This document shows, piece after piece, positions 1-8,448 of a stretch of 64,000 bases of DNA. Made by a program: the position numbers and the translations under genes. Origin of the DNA: Planctomycetota bacterium. Its GTDB lineage: Bacteria; Planctomycetota; Phycisphaerae; SM23-33. Below the pieces are notes generated by a model. That model made no database searches. It had not been told where the DNA came from and was given only the letters and a program-made list of their open reading frames with translations. Each line of letters opens with the position of its first letter. Position 1 is the stretch's first letter. The stretch is from contig JAKJER010000001.1 of assembly GCA_022705325.1 (NCBI GenBank), positions 340,278 through 404,277 on the forward strand. The letters are read 5' to 3'.

Positions 1-1980
1 CGGGCGCTGGCGGCTGTCCCGCGCGACTTCCTTAGTCTTGTCCGCCACGACGATTGGAGGTCTGCGGCCCTGGCACTCTGGCAGGATGCCCGCGACCTGT
101 TCTATCTGCCCGTTCTGATTGCCGCTTGCCTGATCGCCGCCCTGGTCCTTCGCCCCACAGTCCGCGGGCGCCTGTCGAGATGGGTCGAAACGACCCCCCA
201 GCAGGTCCGCAGTTGTTCGATCAGGCCCACGTTCAAGGCCGGCCTCTACACGTTGCTGCTCAGCGCATTGGGGCCGGCGCTGCTGGCGCTGGCGCCGTGG
301 CGCCTGCTGGCCACCGCCGAGCCCGGCAGCTTCGCCTATGCCCTCGCGCAGGCCACCCTGGCCACGGCGGGACTGTTCCTGGCCCTCAACATCCTGCGCT
401 ACGCCTGCCTGCCCAACGGGCTGGGCGTCAAGCATTTCGGGTGGGAGGCCGAGGGAACCGTCCTGCTCGGCCAGGCCGTCGGCGCCCTCCAGTACGCGCT
501 GCTGCCGGTCGTGTTCCTGATCGCCTTGAGCGAGGCTAGCGATCAGCAGGCCTGGCAGGCCTCCCTCGGGCGGGTGGCGTTCCTGGTCGCCCAGGTCGAG
601 ATCCTCATCGTCTTGTGGTGGGTGCTGCGCCCGCGGGTGCTGGCGGAGCGCTTCACCGACGGCGAGAGCGGCTGGGTGTTCCATTCCCGCTACCTGTGGT
701 TGCCTCTGGCGGCCGCGGGCGTGGTGGCGGTGGGGGCGCTGGTGGTGTTGGGCTACTACTACACTGCGGTGCAACTCAGCCTCCGCGTGGCCAGTACGTT
801 GTGGCTGGTTCTGTCCATCCTGCTGGTCTACGGGCTGGTGATCCGATGGCTGATGCTGACCCGCCGGCGGATCGCCATCAAGCGATTCCAGGAACGCCAG
901 GCTGCCCAGGCCGCCGCTCAGGCTGAGCCCAAACCTCCCGCCGAGGGCGCCCCGTCCCCGGCGGCCGAGGAACCCAAGGTGAGCCTGGCTGCCATCAGCG
1001 GGCAGACGCGCCATCTCCTGCGGGCCGTGACGGGCCTGACGTTCCTGGGCGGGCTGTGGGTGATCTGGCGTGACGTCCTGCCGGCCGTGATGGTCTTCAC
1101 CCGCCAGCCCCTGTGGGGCGAGACGGTGACCATCGCCCACCTGTTCTACTCCCTCTTCACCGTCGTCATCACCGTCATCGCCGCCCGCAACCTGCCCGGG
1201 CTGCTCCAGATGGTCATCCTGCAGCGTCTGCCCATCAAGGACGACGTCCGCTTCGCCGTCGCCACGCTCTGCCGCTATGTCATCACCATCGTGGGCACCA
1301 TCGTGGCCTTTGGGCTGATCGGCATGGACTGGTCGCAGATCCAGTGGCTGGTGGCGGCCATGACCGTGGGCCTGGGCTTCGGCTTGCAGGACATCTTCGC
1401 CAACTTCGTCAGCGGCCTGATCATCCTCTGGGAGCGCCCGGTCCGCGTAGGCGACCTGGTCACCGTGGGCGACGTCAGCGGATCGGTCTCGCAGATCCGC
1501 ATGCGATCCACCACCATCACCGACTGGGACTGCAAGGAACTGATCGTCCCCAACAAGGACATCATCACCGGGCGGGTGCTGAACTGGACGCTCTCCAACC
1601 GGACCTTCCGCCTGGTCTTCCCGGTCGGGGTGGCCTACGGGTCCGACGTCGAGCTGGTGCACAAGCTTCTGCTCCGGATCGCCGGCGAGCACCCCAACGT
1701 TCTGGAGGACCCGGCCCCACAGTGCTTCTTCATGGGCTTCGGGGCCAGCTCGCTGGACTTCGAGCTGCGCGCCTACGTGAACATCGAGAATGGACTGGCC
1801 ACAAGACACGATCTGAACATGACCATCGACCGGGTCTTCCGCGAGTCCAACATCGAGATCGCCTTCCCGCAGATGGACCTGCACGTGAAGGGCCTGGAGC
1901 AGCCGCTCTGGCCACTGGGCCAGGCCCCGTCCGTGCCGCCCCGCGCGGCGGACGAGTCCGGCCGAACCGGCCGCGCGTGA
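1..1980 (+). CDS. MscS-superfamily mechanosensitive channel, 5' partial
   Basis: The frame is open from base 1, so the true start lies outside the window and about 659 residues are visible. This is a large, multi-span relative of MscS (MscK-like), an inner-membrane channel that opens under membrane tension to release solutes after hypo-osmotic shock. At least seven hydrophobic spans fill the first ~285 visible residues. A charged Ala/Pro/Glu-rich loop follows (about 285-340), then three more spans and the pore helix GFGLQDIFANFVSG near residue 460. The MscS beta domain comes next, with ERPVRVGD and the IVPNKDI motif of this family, and then the alpha/beta C-terminal domain. The last ~20 residues are Pro/Arg-rich and probably disordered. 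No partner gene is visible. Family assignment is firm; the subtype is inferred from length and number of spans. Confidence 0.93.
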   Translation, partial: RALAAVPRDFLSLVRHDDWRSAALALWQDARDLFYLPVLIAACLIAALVLRPTVRGRLSRWVETTPQQVRSCSIRPTFKAGLYTLLLSALGPALLALAPWRLLATAEPGSFAYALAQATLATAGLFLALNILRYACLPNGLGVKHFGWEAEGTVLLGQAVGALQYALLPVVFLIALSEASDQQAWQASLGRVAFLVAQVEILIVLWWVLRPRVLAERFTDGESGWVFHSRYLWLPLAAAGVVAVGALVVLGYYYTAVQLSLRVASTLWLVLSILLVYGLVIRWLMLTRRRIAIKRFQERQAAQAAAQAEPKPPAEGAPSPAAEEPKVSLAAISGQTRHLLRAVTGLTFLGGLWVIWRDVLPAVMVFTRQPLWGETVTIAHLFYSLFTVVITVIAARNLPGLLQMVILQRLPIKDDVRFAVATLCRYVITIVGTIVAFGLIGMDWSQIQWLVAAMTVGLGFGLQDIFANFVSGLIILWERPVRVGDLVTVGDVSGSVSQIRMRSTTITDWDCKELIVPNKDIITGRVLNWTLSNRTFRLVFPVGVAYGSDVELVHKLLLRIAGEHPNVLEDPAPQCFFMGFGASSLDFELRAYVNIENGLATRHDLNMTIDRVFRESNIEIAFPQMDLHVKGLEQPLWPLGQAPSVPPRAADESGRTGRA

Positions 1981-2017
1981 GCGGGCGGCGGAAGCAGGTA
2001 CCCTCACTCGGGCGCGA

Positions 2018-2214
2018 TCACGGACGCAGGATCGCGTCGTCCGTCCGATGCGCCCATTTCCGCAGTTCGTCGGCGTGGTTCTTCAGGTCCTACAGCCCCA
2101 GCGGCGCCATGTGCCCGCCCAGCCGCTGTGGGCCCAGCCCTTGAAGCACGCCGAACGCGCCCGAGGGAACGCATCCTGCGACACGGGCAGCCAGCGCGAA
2201 CCATCGCGACGTGC
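2018..2214 (-). pseudogene. Possible decayed 3' end of an unidentified gene
   Basis: Just downstream of the sulfatase stop, one reverse frame keeps coding-like third-position GC across about 65 codons and reads LGPQRLGGHMAPLGL, then an in-frame TAG at 2090-2088, then DLKNHADELRKWAHRTDDAI up to a TGA at 2020-2018. The other frames have much lower third-position GC over the last stretch. It looks like the C-terminus of a protein broken by a nonsense mutation and deprived of its 5' part. I do not recognise the family. It could also be chance in GC-rich DNA. Confidence 0.3.
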
Positions 2215-4050
2215 TCACGGCTTTGAGAAACTCCAGCGTTCCGCAGACTGGTCTTTCGTGCTGGTCAGCGCGACGCGCCGGAGCTTGCACTCGCCTTGCG
2301 GCAGAAGCACACGGAGGTGGATGATCCGCCCCTTGGCCGGCAGTTCCGCCGACAGGCTCTGCCATTGCGGCGAGCCGGGCACCTTCACGCTGACCACCTG
2401 GCCGGGCGGGAAGTCCTTCTGGCCCTCCAGCCGCCAGGCGAAACCCGCCTGGCCCCCCGCGGAACACAGGATCGCCACCTCCGCGCGGGCCGGGCCGGTC
2501 ACGTGCAGATTGGCCCGGGCCAGGAACGGGCGCTGCTGCGAGCCCTCGCCCTGGCAGACGTGCAGGGCGCCGTCCTTGACTTCCGCGCTGCTGTTGCGGG
2601 CGACCCAGCCTTGCAGCGGGCCCGGCGCGGGCGCCGTGCCGCCGGCGGCCGGCGCCGGCTTGCCCTCCAGGTAGAAGTCGTAGTATGCCTCCCAAACGGG
2701 CGCCATCGGCTTGGTCGCCAGGCCCGGCGGCTGAAGCTCACCCGCCCACGCCTCCAGGCGGGCGCGGAGTCGCTGGGCGATCTGCGGATGCCGCTCAAGC
2801 AGGTTGTGCTTCTCTTGCGGATCGGACTGGAGATCGAAGAGGTACTGCCGCTTGCCGCCGACCAGCAGTTTCCATTGCCCCTCGCGAACGGCCGACTGGG
2901 CGATCCACCTCCAGAACAGCCGCTCGTGCGGGGGATCGCTCTTCTGCCCGGTCAGGTACGGCAGCAGGTCCACCCCGTCCAGGTCCGCCCGGTCTGCCAG
3001 GCCCGCCAGGGCGGCGGCCGACGCGGCGATGTCCAGGGAAATGACCGGGTGCGAGTACGTCTGCCCGCCCGGGATGCGACCCTTCCAGTACACCAGCCAG
3101 GGCACGCGGATGCCGCCCTCGCTGAGCATGCCCTTCTCGCCGTTCATCGGGTCGTTCAGGGAACCGTCCCACCCGCCCGGGTCGCCGTGCAGGGGAGAGT
3201 CGGTCTTGTGGATCTTCAGCGGCGCCCCGTTGTCGCCCAGGAAGAAGATCAGCGTCTTGTCTTCCAGCCCGCACTCGCGCAGCGTCTTCATCACCTGCCC
3301 CACGCCATCGTCCACGGCGGAGATCATCGCCAACGCCTGGCGGCGGCGCTCGGGCATGGGCCCGGGGAACCGCGAGGTGTACTTGGGCGGGGCGTCCAAC
3401 GGCGTGTGCGGCGCGCGATAGGCCAGGTAGAAGAAGAACGGCTTGTCGCGGTGGCGCCGGATGAACGCGCAAGCGGCCGCCGAGTTGGCGTCCAGGTGAT
3501 ACAGGTCGTTCTTGACGACCTGGCCGGGGACCGTTCCGCCCTCCAGGTCGAAATTGGCCCACGTGTTTCGCGGGCCGCCCTGGGTGCAGTAGACGTCATC
3601 GAAGCCGTGGCGCGTGATTTGCGACGGCGGCCCGAGGTGCCACTTGCCGGTCATGCCCGTGGCGTAGCCCGCCTTTCTCAGGCGATGAGCGATGGTCTGC
3701 TGGGCGTCGAAGCCGTCCAGCTTCTCGCCGTTGCTCTCGAGCCCGAAGCGGTTCTGATATCGCCCCGTCAGCAGGCCCGCCCGCGAGGGCACGCACTGCG
3801 GCGCGGTGACGTAGCCGTTGGTCGCGCGGACCCCGCCCTCCGCCAGCAAGTCCAGGTGCGGCGTGCGGATGTCCTTCCGCACGTCCTGCTTGCCCAGATC
3901 GGCCCAGCCGTGATCGTCGGTGAAGATCACGATCACGTTGGGTCTGCGCGACTCGGCCGCCCACGCGGTCTGCACCGCGCACAGGAAGACCCACAACAGG
4001 GCCCGCCGCGTTATCCGCCCACATGCCAAGGTGCCGTGGAGTCGTTTCAC
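2215..4050 (-). CDS. Exported type I sulfatase (arylsulfatase-like)
   Basis: Sulfate-ester hydrolase of the alkaline phosphatase superfamily, 611 residues from the chosen GTG start. This start gives a signal peptide (VKRLHG... RRALLWVFLCAVQTAWA) directly before the catalytic domain; a longer TTG start at 4176 would read into the mobile element upstream and is rejected. The metal-binding TDDHGWADLG follows the signal peptide. C86-V-P-S-R is the formylglycine maturation motif, and GKWHLG, HTPLD and FFLGDNGAP complete the active site. The C-terminal ~120 residues, after the sulfatase fold, look like a beta-sandwich. Likely periplasmic, removing sulfate from polysaccharides. Maturation needs a formylglycine-generating enzyme or anSME, which is not in this window. 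Confidence 0.93.
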   Translation of the reverse strand: MKRLHGTLACGRITRRALLWVFLCAVQTAWAAESRRPNVIVIFTDDHGWADLGKQDVRKDIRTPHLDLLAEGGVRATNGYVTAPQCVPSRAGLLTGRYQNRFGLESNGEKLDGFDAQQTIAHRLRKAGYATGMTGKWHLGPPSQITRHGFDDVYCTQGGPRNTWANFDLEGGTVPGQVVKNDLYHLDANSAAACAFIRRHRDKPFFFYLAYRAPHTPLDAPPKYTSRFPGPMPERRRQALAMISAVDDGVGQVMKTLRECGLEDKTLIFFLGDNGAPLKIHKTDSPLHGDPGGWDGSLNDPMNGEKGMLSEGGIRVPWLVYWKGRIPGGQTYSHPVISLDIAASAAALAGLADRADLDGVDLLPYLTGQKSDPPHERLFWRWIAQSAVREGQWKLLVGGKRQYLFDLQSDPQEKHNLLERHPQIAQRLRARLEAWAGELQPPGLATKPMAPVWEAYYDFYLEGKPAPAAGGTAPAPGPLQGWVARNSSAEVKDGALHVCQGEGSQQRPFLARANLHVTGPARAEVAILCSAGGQAGFAWRLEGQKDFPPGQVVSVKVPGSPQWQSLSAELPAKGRIIHLRVLLPQGECKLRRVALTSTKDQSAERWSFSKP

Positions 4051-4169
4051 TCGTGGAATGGTAGGCCGGGGGACCCGGCCAGTCAACGCGCCAGCCGCGC
4101 CGGCGCCGGGGTTCCGGATGGTTCGGGCTTGGCCTGGGCGGCCTTGAGGGGCAACAGGGACTTCGCCGG

Positions 4170-4458
4170 CTTTCAATTACCCACATCTTAACCCCTGCCG
4201 CCTTGTGCGGCAGGTGGATCAGTTTGAGCAAGCTACCAGCGGACCACATTTGCCCGGGCCCCTGCCGCCTTGAGCGGCAGGTGAACAAGTGTGCTTGGCT
4301 ACAATAGTTGGCCACAAGCCGACAGACTTCTTCCCCTGCCGGATAAACCGGCAGGGGCCGGTGAAGAGGACCCGCCCGCTTACTAGCCCACCCAGACTTC
4401 CTCCCCCGCCGGATAAACCGGCGGGGGTCGGTTTGCGGAAGATGTGGGTAATTGAAAG
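4170..4458. mobile_element. MITE: 20-bp TIRs and 9-bp target duplication
   Basis: A 289-bp element with no credible coding capacity. Its ends are perfect 20-bp inverted repeats: 4170-4189 (CTTTCAATTACCCACATCTT) and its reverse complement at 4439-4458. The 9-bp sequence CTTCGCCGG abuts both ends as a direct repeat (4161-4169 and 4459-4467), as expected for a duplicated insertion target. The interior holds four short palindromes. A 9-bp duplication is known from several IS families, so the element was probably moved in trans by an unlinked transposase. It sits between the stop of the coiled-coil gene and the start of the sulfatase gene, and supplies the spurious upstream start codon of the latter. 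No second copy was found in the window. Confidence 0.8.
4194..4427. repeat. Four tandem palindromes inside the MITE
   Basis: Two pairs of related hairpins. CCTGCCGC/GCGGCAGG occurs at 4194-4214 and 4261-4281 with 5-base loops CTTGT and CTTGA. CCCCTGCCGG/CCGGCAGGGG is at 4333-4357, and CCCCCGCCGG/CCGGCGGGGG at 4403-4427; both have the loop ATAAA. The A-to-G change in the last pair is compensated on the other arm, so the hairpin structure appears to be maintained. They could act as bidirectional terminators or RNA-stabilising REP-like hairpins between two reverse-strand genes. Confidence 0.75.
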
Positions 4459-4471
4459 CTTCGCCGGGCGC

Positions 4472-5608
4472 CTACTTCTTCTTTCCGGAACTGCGAGCGC
4501 GGCTTTCCTGACGCAGCTTGTCTCGCAAGGTGTCCTCCGCCCGCTCTCGCTCGCGGCGCAGGCGGTTCACGTCGTCTTCACGGTTGTCGATGCGGCGGCG
4601 GGCGTCCTTGACGTCGTCGTCGGCGCTGTTCAGCGACTTCTGCTTGCGGGCCAGCTCCTGCTCCTCCTGCTGGAGCTTCTCCCGGGCGGATTTCTCCTGC
4701 GACTGGCTCTGCTCGATCGCCTTGCTGGCGGCGGCCAGCTCGGCCCGGGCCTTGTCCAGATTCGCCTCGGCCGCCTGGGCTGCCTTCCTGGCCTTCTCCA
4801 ACTCCGCCAGCAGCGGCGACAGATCCGGGTGCAACTTCATCTCCTGCTCGTACTTGGCCTTCAGTGCATCGAGGGCGTCGGTGGCGGTCTTCAACTCGCT
4901 CCGCGTGGTGGCGATGGCGACGTCGCCCTCCATCGCCGTCTGTTTGCGCCGTTCGACCTCGTTCTTGGTTTCGATCCACTGCGTGCTGGCGGCGCCCACC
5001 CTCGAGACCGGCGCCTTGGCCTGGCGAAGCTCCTCCAGCTCCTGCTCCCGGCGGGCCAGTTCCTGGGCCAGCTTCGCGTACGACTCCACCTTGCCCAACT
5101 CGGCCAGGCACGCCTCGCACGCCTGGTCGTATCGCTTCTGGGCGGCTGCCTGCGCGTCAGCCGCCGCCCGGTAGTCCGGCTTCTGCTGGATCTGCGTCCA
5201 CAGGCGGATGCGGACGGCATCGACCTGGGCCTGGACCTTGGGCACCTGCCTCTGGGCGGGGGCGACGGCCTCCTGCTTTTGCTTGACGGCCTGCTCGGCC
5301 GGGGCGATCTTCCCCCGCGCCTCATCGAGCGACTTTCCCGCCTCGGCCAGTCGGTTCTTGAGCGAGGAGATCTGCTTCTTGCCCTGTTCGATCTGGTCGG
5401 GGAGTTGCTTCTGGCGGCGCTGGGCGTCTTCCAGGTCTCGCTTGGCTCGGGCCACGTCGTCCTGGGCGTCGCGCAACTGGCGCTCGACCTGGTTGAGGTG
5501 TCTGCGGGCCGCGTCCGTTTGGCGGCCGGCCTCGGCGGGGCTGATCCCGCTTGCCAGGCTGCACGACAGTAGGACCACCAGTGCCGACAGGCGCGACAGG
5601 GTGTTCAT
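4472..5608 (-). CDS. Exported coiled-coil protein of unknown function
   Basis: 378 residues. The start at 5608 gives a signal peptide (MNTLSRLSALVVLLSCSLASG, cleaved near AEAG); an upstream GTG at 5695 would add an unlikely 29-residue leader. After the signal peptide almost the whole protein is charged heptad-like helix rich in K, E, Q, R and A (RDAQDDVARAKRDLEDAQ; QKQEAVAPAQRQVPKVQAQV), i.e. a long coiled coil, ending in a basic SSGKKK tail. No enzymatic motif is visible. A periplasmic spacer or scaffold similar to EnvC- or HlyD-type coiled coils is possible, but this is inference only. The gene is followed by the MITE rather than by a partner gene. Confidence 0.8.
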   Translation of the reverse strand: MNTLSRLSALVVLLSCSLASGISPAEAGRQTDAARRHLNQVERQLRDAQDDVARAKRDLEDAQRRQKQLPDQIEQGKKQISSLKNRLAEAGKSLDEARGKIAPAEQAVKQKQEAVAPAQRQVPKVQAQVDAVRIRLWTQIQQKPDYRAAADAQAAAQKRYDQACEACLAELGKVESYAKLAQELARREQELEELRQAKAPVSRVGAASTQWIETKNEVERRKQTAMEGDVAIATTRSELKTATDALDALKAKYEQEMKLHPDLSPLLAELEKARKAAQAAEANLDKARAELAAASKAIEQSQSQEKSAREKLQQEEQELARKQKSLNSADDDVKDARRRIDNREDDVNRLRRERERAEDTLRDKLRQESRARSSGKKK

Positions 5609-5788
5609 GGTCTGTCTCGATTCCGGCCCCGCCGGGCCGCTTGAGGCCTGGGTGGACCTGAGGGGCATTATATCCTGATTCCCCGGTGCGGTCATCTCAC
5701 GTGTCGCTCATGGTTGACAGGTATCATGTCATTCGGTAATCAGAGACGGCCCGGCCGGCGCCGGGCGTCGGACGGAGAGGATGGTCCC

Positions 5789-7336
5789 GTGAAACAGACG
5801 CGACGCGAGTTCCTGGTTCGGACGGGGGCCCTGTTGGCCGCCTCGTCCAGCCTGGGCGACTTACAGGCCCAGGCGGCAGGCGACCGGCTCAACCTGCTGG
5901 TCATCCACACCGACGAGCACAACTTCCGCACGCTGGGCTGCTACCGCAAACAGCTCAAGACCGAGCACGCACTGGTGTGGGGGCCGGGCGCGGTGGTCGA
6001 GACGCCGAACCTCGACTGGCTGGCCGAGCACGGCGCCCTGTGCGACCGCTTCTACACTTCCTCGCCGGTCTGCACCCCGTCGCGGGCGTCGTTCGTCTCG
6101 GGGCGGTTCCCCCAGAATACCGGGGCCCCGGTCAACGACCGTCCCATGCTGGGCGAGGTGGTGACCTTCGCGGAGTCTCTGCGCCGCGCGGGCTACGCCA
6201 CCGGCTACGCGGGCAAGTGGCACCTAGACGGTCCAGCCAAGCCCGGCTGGTCACCCGCCCGCAAGTTCGGCTTCCAGGACAACCGCTGCATGTTCAACCG
6301 GGGGCACTGGAAGCAGCTAGAGAACACGCCCGCCGGGCCGCGCGTCAAGGCCCGCTCGGCCAAGGGGCCCACCGACAGCGTCGCCGGGGCCGACCGCCAG
6401 TCGTTCACCACCGACTTCCTGACCGACCGCACCGTCGAGTTCGTCCGCGCCCACAAGGACAAGCCCTTCTGCTACATGGTCAGCATTCCCGACCCGCACG
6501 GGCCCAACACCGTCCGGGCGCCCTACGACACGATGTACGCGCGGATGAAGTTCCAGGCGCCCGCCTCGGCGGCCGGCGCCCAGCGCCCCTCGCACAAGGG
6601 GCCCATGATGGACATGGCCCGCTACTTCGGCATGGTCAAGTGCATCGACGACTGCGTCGGGCGGATCCTCGCCTGCCTGAAGGAAACGGGCCTGATCGAG
6701 CGGACGGTGGTGGTGTTCACCTCCGACCACGGCGACATGTGCGGCGAGCACGCGCGGGTCAACAAGGGCGTGCCCTACGAGGCCTCCGCGCGCGTGTCCA
6801 TGCTCGTCTACGCCCCGGGCCTGGTCAAACCCGGCACGATCGTCAAGCAGGCGTGGGCCACCGTGGACTTCAAGCCCACCATCCTGGGCCTGCTGGGCGC
6901 GAAGGGCGACGCCGCCGACGAAGGCCGCGACGCCTCCGCGCTGCTCCGCGGCGCCGCCCCCGCCGACTGGACCGACGTCGCCTTCTCCCGCAACGCCCAG
7001 GGCCAGTGGCTGATGGCCGTCAATCGCCGCCACAAGCTGGTCATCTGGGCCGACCGAGACCCGAGCCTGTTCGACCTCGACGCCGACCCGCTGGAAATGA
7101 AAGACCTCTTCACCGATCCCGCCAGCCGCGAGACCGTCCGCCAACTCGCCCTCCATCTCCAGGACTACTGCCGCCGCTCGAAGGAACCCTTCGCGAACCT
7201 GCCCGGCATCCGCGAGGACCTCGCCTGGTGCGCCGCGGGCAACGGCCCGTACGCCTCGCCCAGCCGTCCCAAGCCGTCCGCGACCAAGCGCAAGGGCAAG
7301 AAGGGCAAGCAGGAAGAAGACGACGACGAGCCGTAG
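5789..7336 (+). CDS. Tat-exported type I sulfatase
   Basis: 515 residues from a GTG start preceded at 5774-5780 by GGAGAGG. This start places a twin-arginine signal (TRREFLVRTG, then a hydrophobic AALLAASS-type stretch) at the N-terminus; the longer ATG start at 5714 has no ribosome site and hides the signal. The fold is a formylglycine-dependent sulfatase: HTDEHNFRTLGC for metal binding, C95-T-P-S-R for maturation, GKWHLDG, and FTSDHGDMCGEHA. The C-terminal ~25 residues are a Lys/Asp/Glu-rich tail (KRKGKKGKQEEDDDE). It probably acts in the periplasm on sulfated glycans. Use of Tat here and probable Sec for the neighbouring sulfatase means the two enzymes reach the periplasm by different routes. 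Confidence 0.92.
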   Translation: MKQTRREFLVRTGALLAASSSLGDLQAQAAGDRLNLLVIHTDEHNFRTLGCYRKQLKTEHALVWGPGAVVETPNLDWLAEHGALCDRFYTSSPVCTPSRASFVSGRFPQNTGAPVNDRPMLGEVVTFAESLRRAGYATGYAGKWHLDGPAKPGWSPARKFGFQDNRCMFNRGHWKQLENTPAGPRVKARSAKGPTDSVAGADRQSFTTDFLTDRTVEFVRAHKDKPFCYMVSIPDPHGPNTVRAPYDTMYARMKFQAPASAAGAQRPSHKGPMMDMARYFGMVKCIDDCVGRILACLKETGLIERTVVVFTSDHGDMCGEHARVNKGVPYEASARVSMLVYAPGLVKPGTIVKQAWATVDFKPTILGLLGAKGDAADEGRDASALLRGAAPADWTDVAFSRNAQGQWLMAVNRRHKLVIWADRDPSLFDLDADPLEMKDLFTDPASRETVRQLALHLQDYCRRSKEPFANLPGIREDLAWCAAGNGPYASPSRPKPSATKRKGKKGKQEEDDDEP

Positions 7337-7352
7337 GGCTTGCGGGCGGCAG

Positions 7353-8435
7353 CTACCGCAGCGGCTTGCTGGTGATCAGCCCGATGCCGCGCCCCTTGGG
7401 CCCGCACGCGCAGTAGTGCATGTAGAAGGTCTCGTTGGCGGCCTTGTAGACCAGCGAGATCTTGTGGGCGTACTGTTTGTCCAGCCCGCTGGGGTTGCCG
7501 CCCGCCTTGTAGAGCGGCTCGCCGTGGGCCGTCCAGTGCACCAGGTCGCGCGAGAAGGCGACCATCACGTGCGCCCCGCCTTTGCCCACGCCGAAATAGA
7601 ACATCGTCCAGTGGTCGCCGTCGCGGAATACCTTCGGGTCGGAGGCGAACTTCTCGTCGTATCCGCCCGGGCGGTTGGCGATGACCGGGTTGGCCGGGTA
7701 GCGCATCCAGTCCAGCAGATTCGTCGAGAACGCCAGCCCCGTCTGCTCGATCCCGCCGTGGGCGGCGTTGTAGAAGTCGAAGAACCGCCCCTTGTGCTCC
7801 ACCAGCCACGGCTGATAGATGCAGTCCTTCTCCCAGGCGGCGCAGTCGCCGTCCTGGACGGCCAGCGTGGGTTTGTCCTTGGCCCGCCGCCACGTCAGCC
7901 CGTCGTCGCTGACGGCCACCCCCTCGTAGCCGGGTCGCAGCTCGTAGCCGCCCTGACGCGGATAGCACCCGTAGAGCGTCCAGAACTTGCCGTCGCGCTT
8001 CTTGAGCAGCCGCGGCGCCTTGATGTCGTACGACTCGTACAGGAACGCCCCGATCACGCACCCGCCGTGGTCGAACTCGCCCGCCGGGCCGAAGCCCATC
8101 GCCAGCCGCGGACGCGTCCACGTCACCAGGTCCGCGCTCTCGGCCACGAATGAGTTGTACCCCTTGCCGTCGAACGCGATGAAGCTCATGTACCACTTGT
8201 CCGCCTGGCCGGGGAGCTGGTAGACGCAGGGCACGTCGGCGTTGCGGAATTTCTCGTGGCCGGGGATCTTCGGATCGGCCGGAATTACGTGGTCCGGGTG
8301 GTAGTGCCACCCACGGTAGGGGGCGGACCACTTGTCGAGAGTCTGGCGGTCGATCTCCGCGCCCCCGGCCTGGGCGGGTTCGGCCCATCCAGTCGATAGA
8401 ACCGCGAACAACGCCATCCTCGCCAGGGGTTTCAT
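7353..8435 (-). CDS. Exported GH43/GH32-like five-bladed propeller glycosidase
   Basis: 360 residues with signal peptide MKPLARMALFAVLSTGWAEPAQA. The body has spaced propeller-blade motifs typical of clan GH-F/GH-J and related proteins: WYMSFIAFDG, SADLVTWTRP, AVSDDGLTWRR, FSTNLLDWMRYP, FSRDLVHWTAHGEPLY. Such proteins hydrolyse furanosides or beta-mannosides, but I cannot place it in one GH family from motifs. It starts 13 bases after the stop of the HzsA-like gene on the same strand, so the two are probably co-transcribed. A start at 8588 would create an Arg/Ser-rich leader overlapping the upstream gene and is rejected. Substrate unknown. Confidence 0.8.
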   Translation of the reverse strand: MKPLARMALFAVLSTGWAEPAQAGGAEIDRQTLDKWSAPYRGWHYHPDHVIPADPKIPGHEKFRNADVPCVYQLPGQADKWYMSFIAFDGKGYNSFVAESADLVTWTRPRLAMGFGPAGEFDHGGCVIGAFLYESYDIKAPRLLKKRDGKFWTLYGCYPRQGGYELRPGYEGVAVSDDGLTWRRAKDKPTLAVQDGDCAAWEKDCIYQPWLVEHKGRFFDFYNAAHGGIEQTGLAFSTNLLDWMRYPANPVIANRPGGYDEKFASDPKVFRDGDHWTMFYFGVGKGGAHVMVAFSRDLVHWTAHGEPLYKAGGNPSGLDKQYAHKISLVYKAANETFYMHYCACGPKGRGIGLITSKPLR

Positions 8436-8448
8436 GTGCCGGTCCTGC

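Noticed and set aside
4194..4427. Repeated palindromes as a possible CRISPR array
   Set aside because: Only four units of two different types, unequal spacing and no cas genes; all lie inside the MITE.
4289..5572. 427-codon forward frame rich in Leu
   Set aside because: It is the reverse complement of the coiled-coil gene; the Leu richness comes from reversed Lys/Gln/Glu codons.
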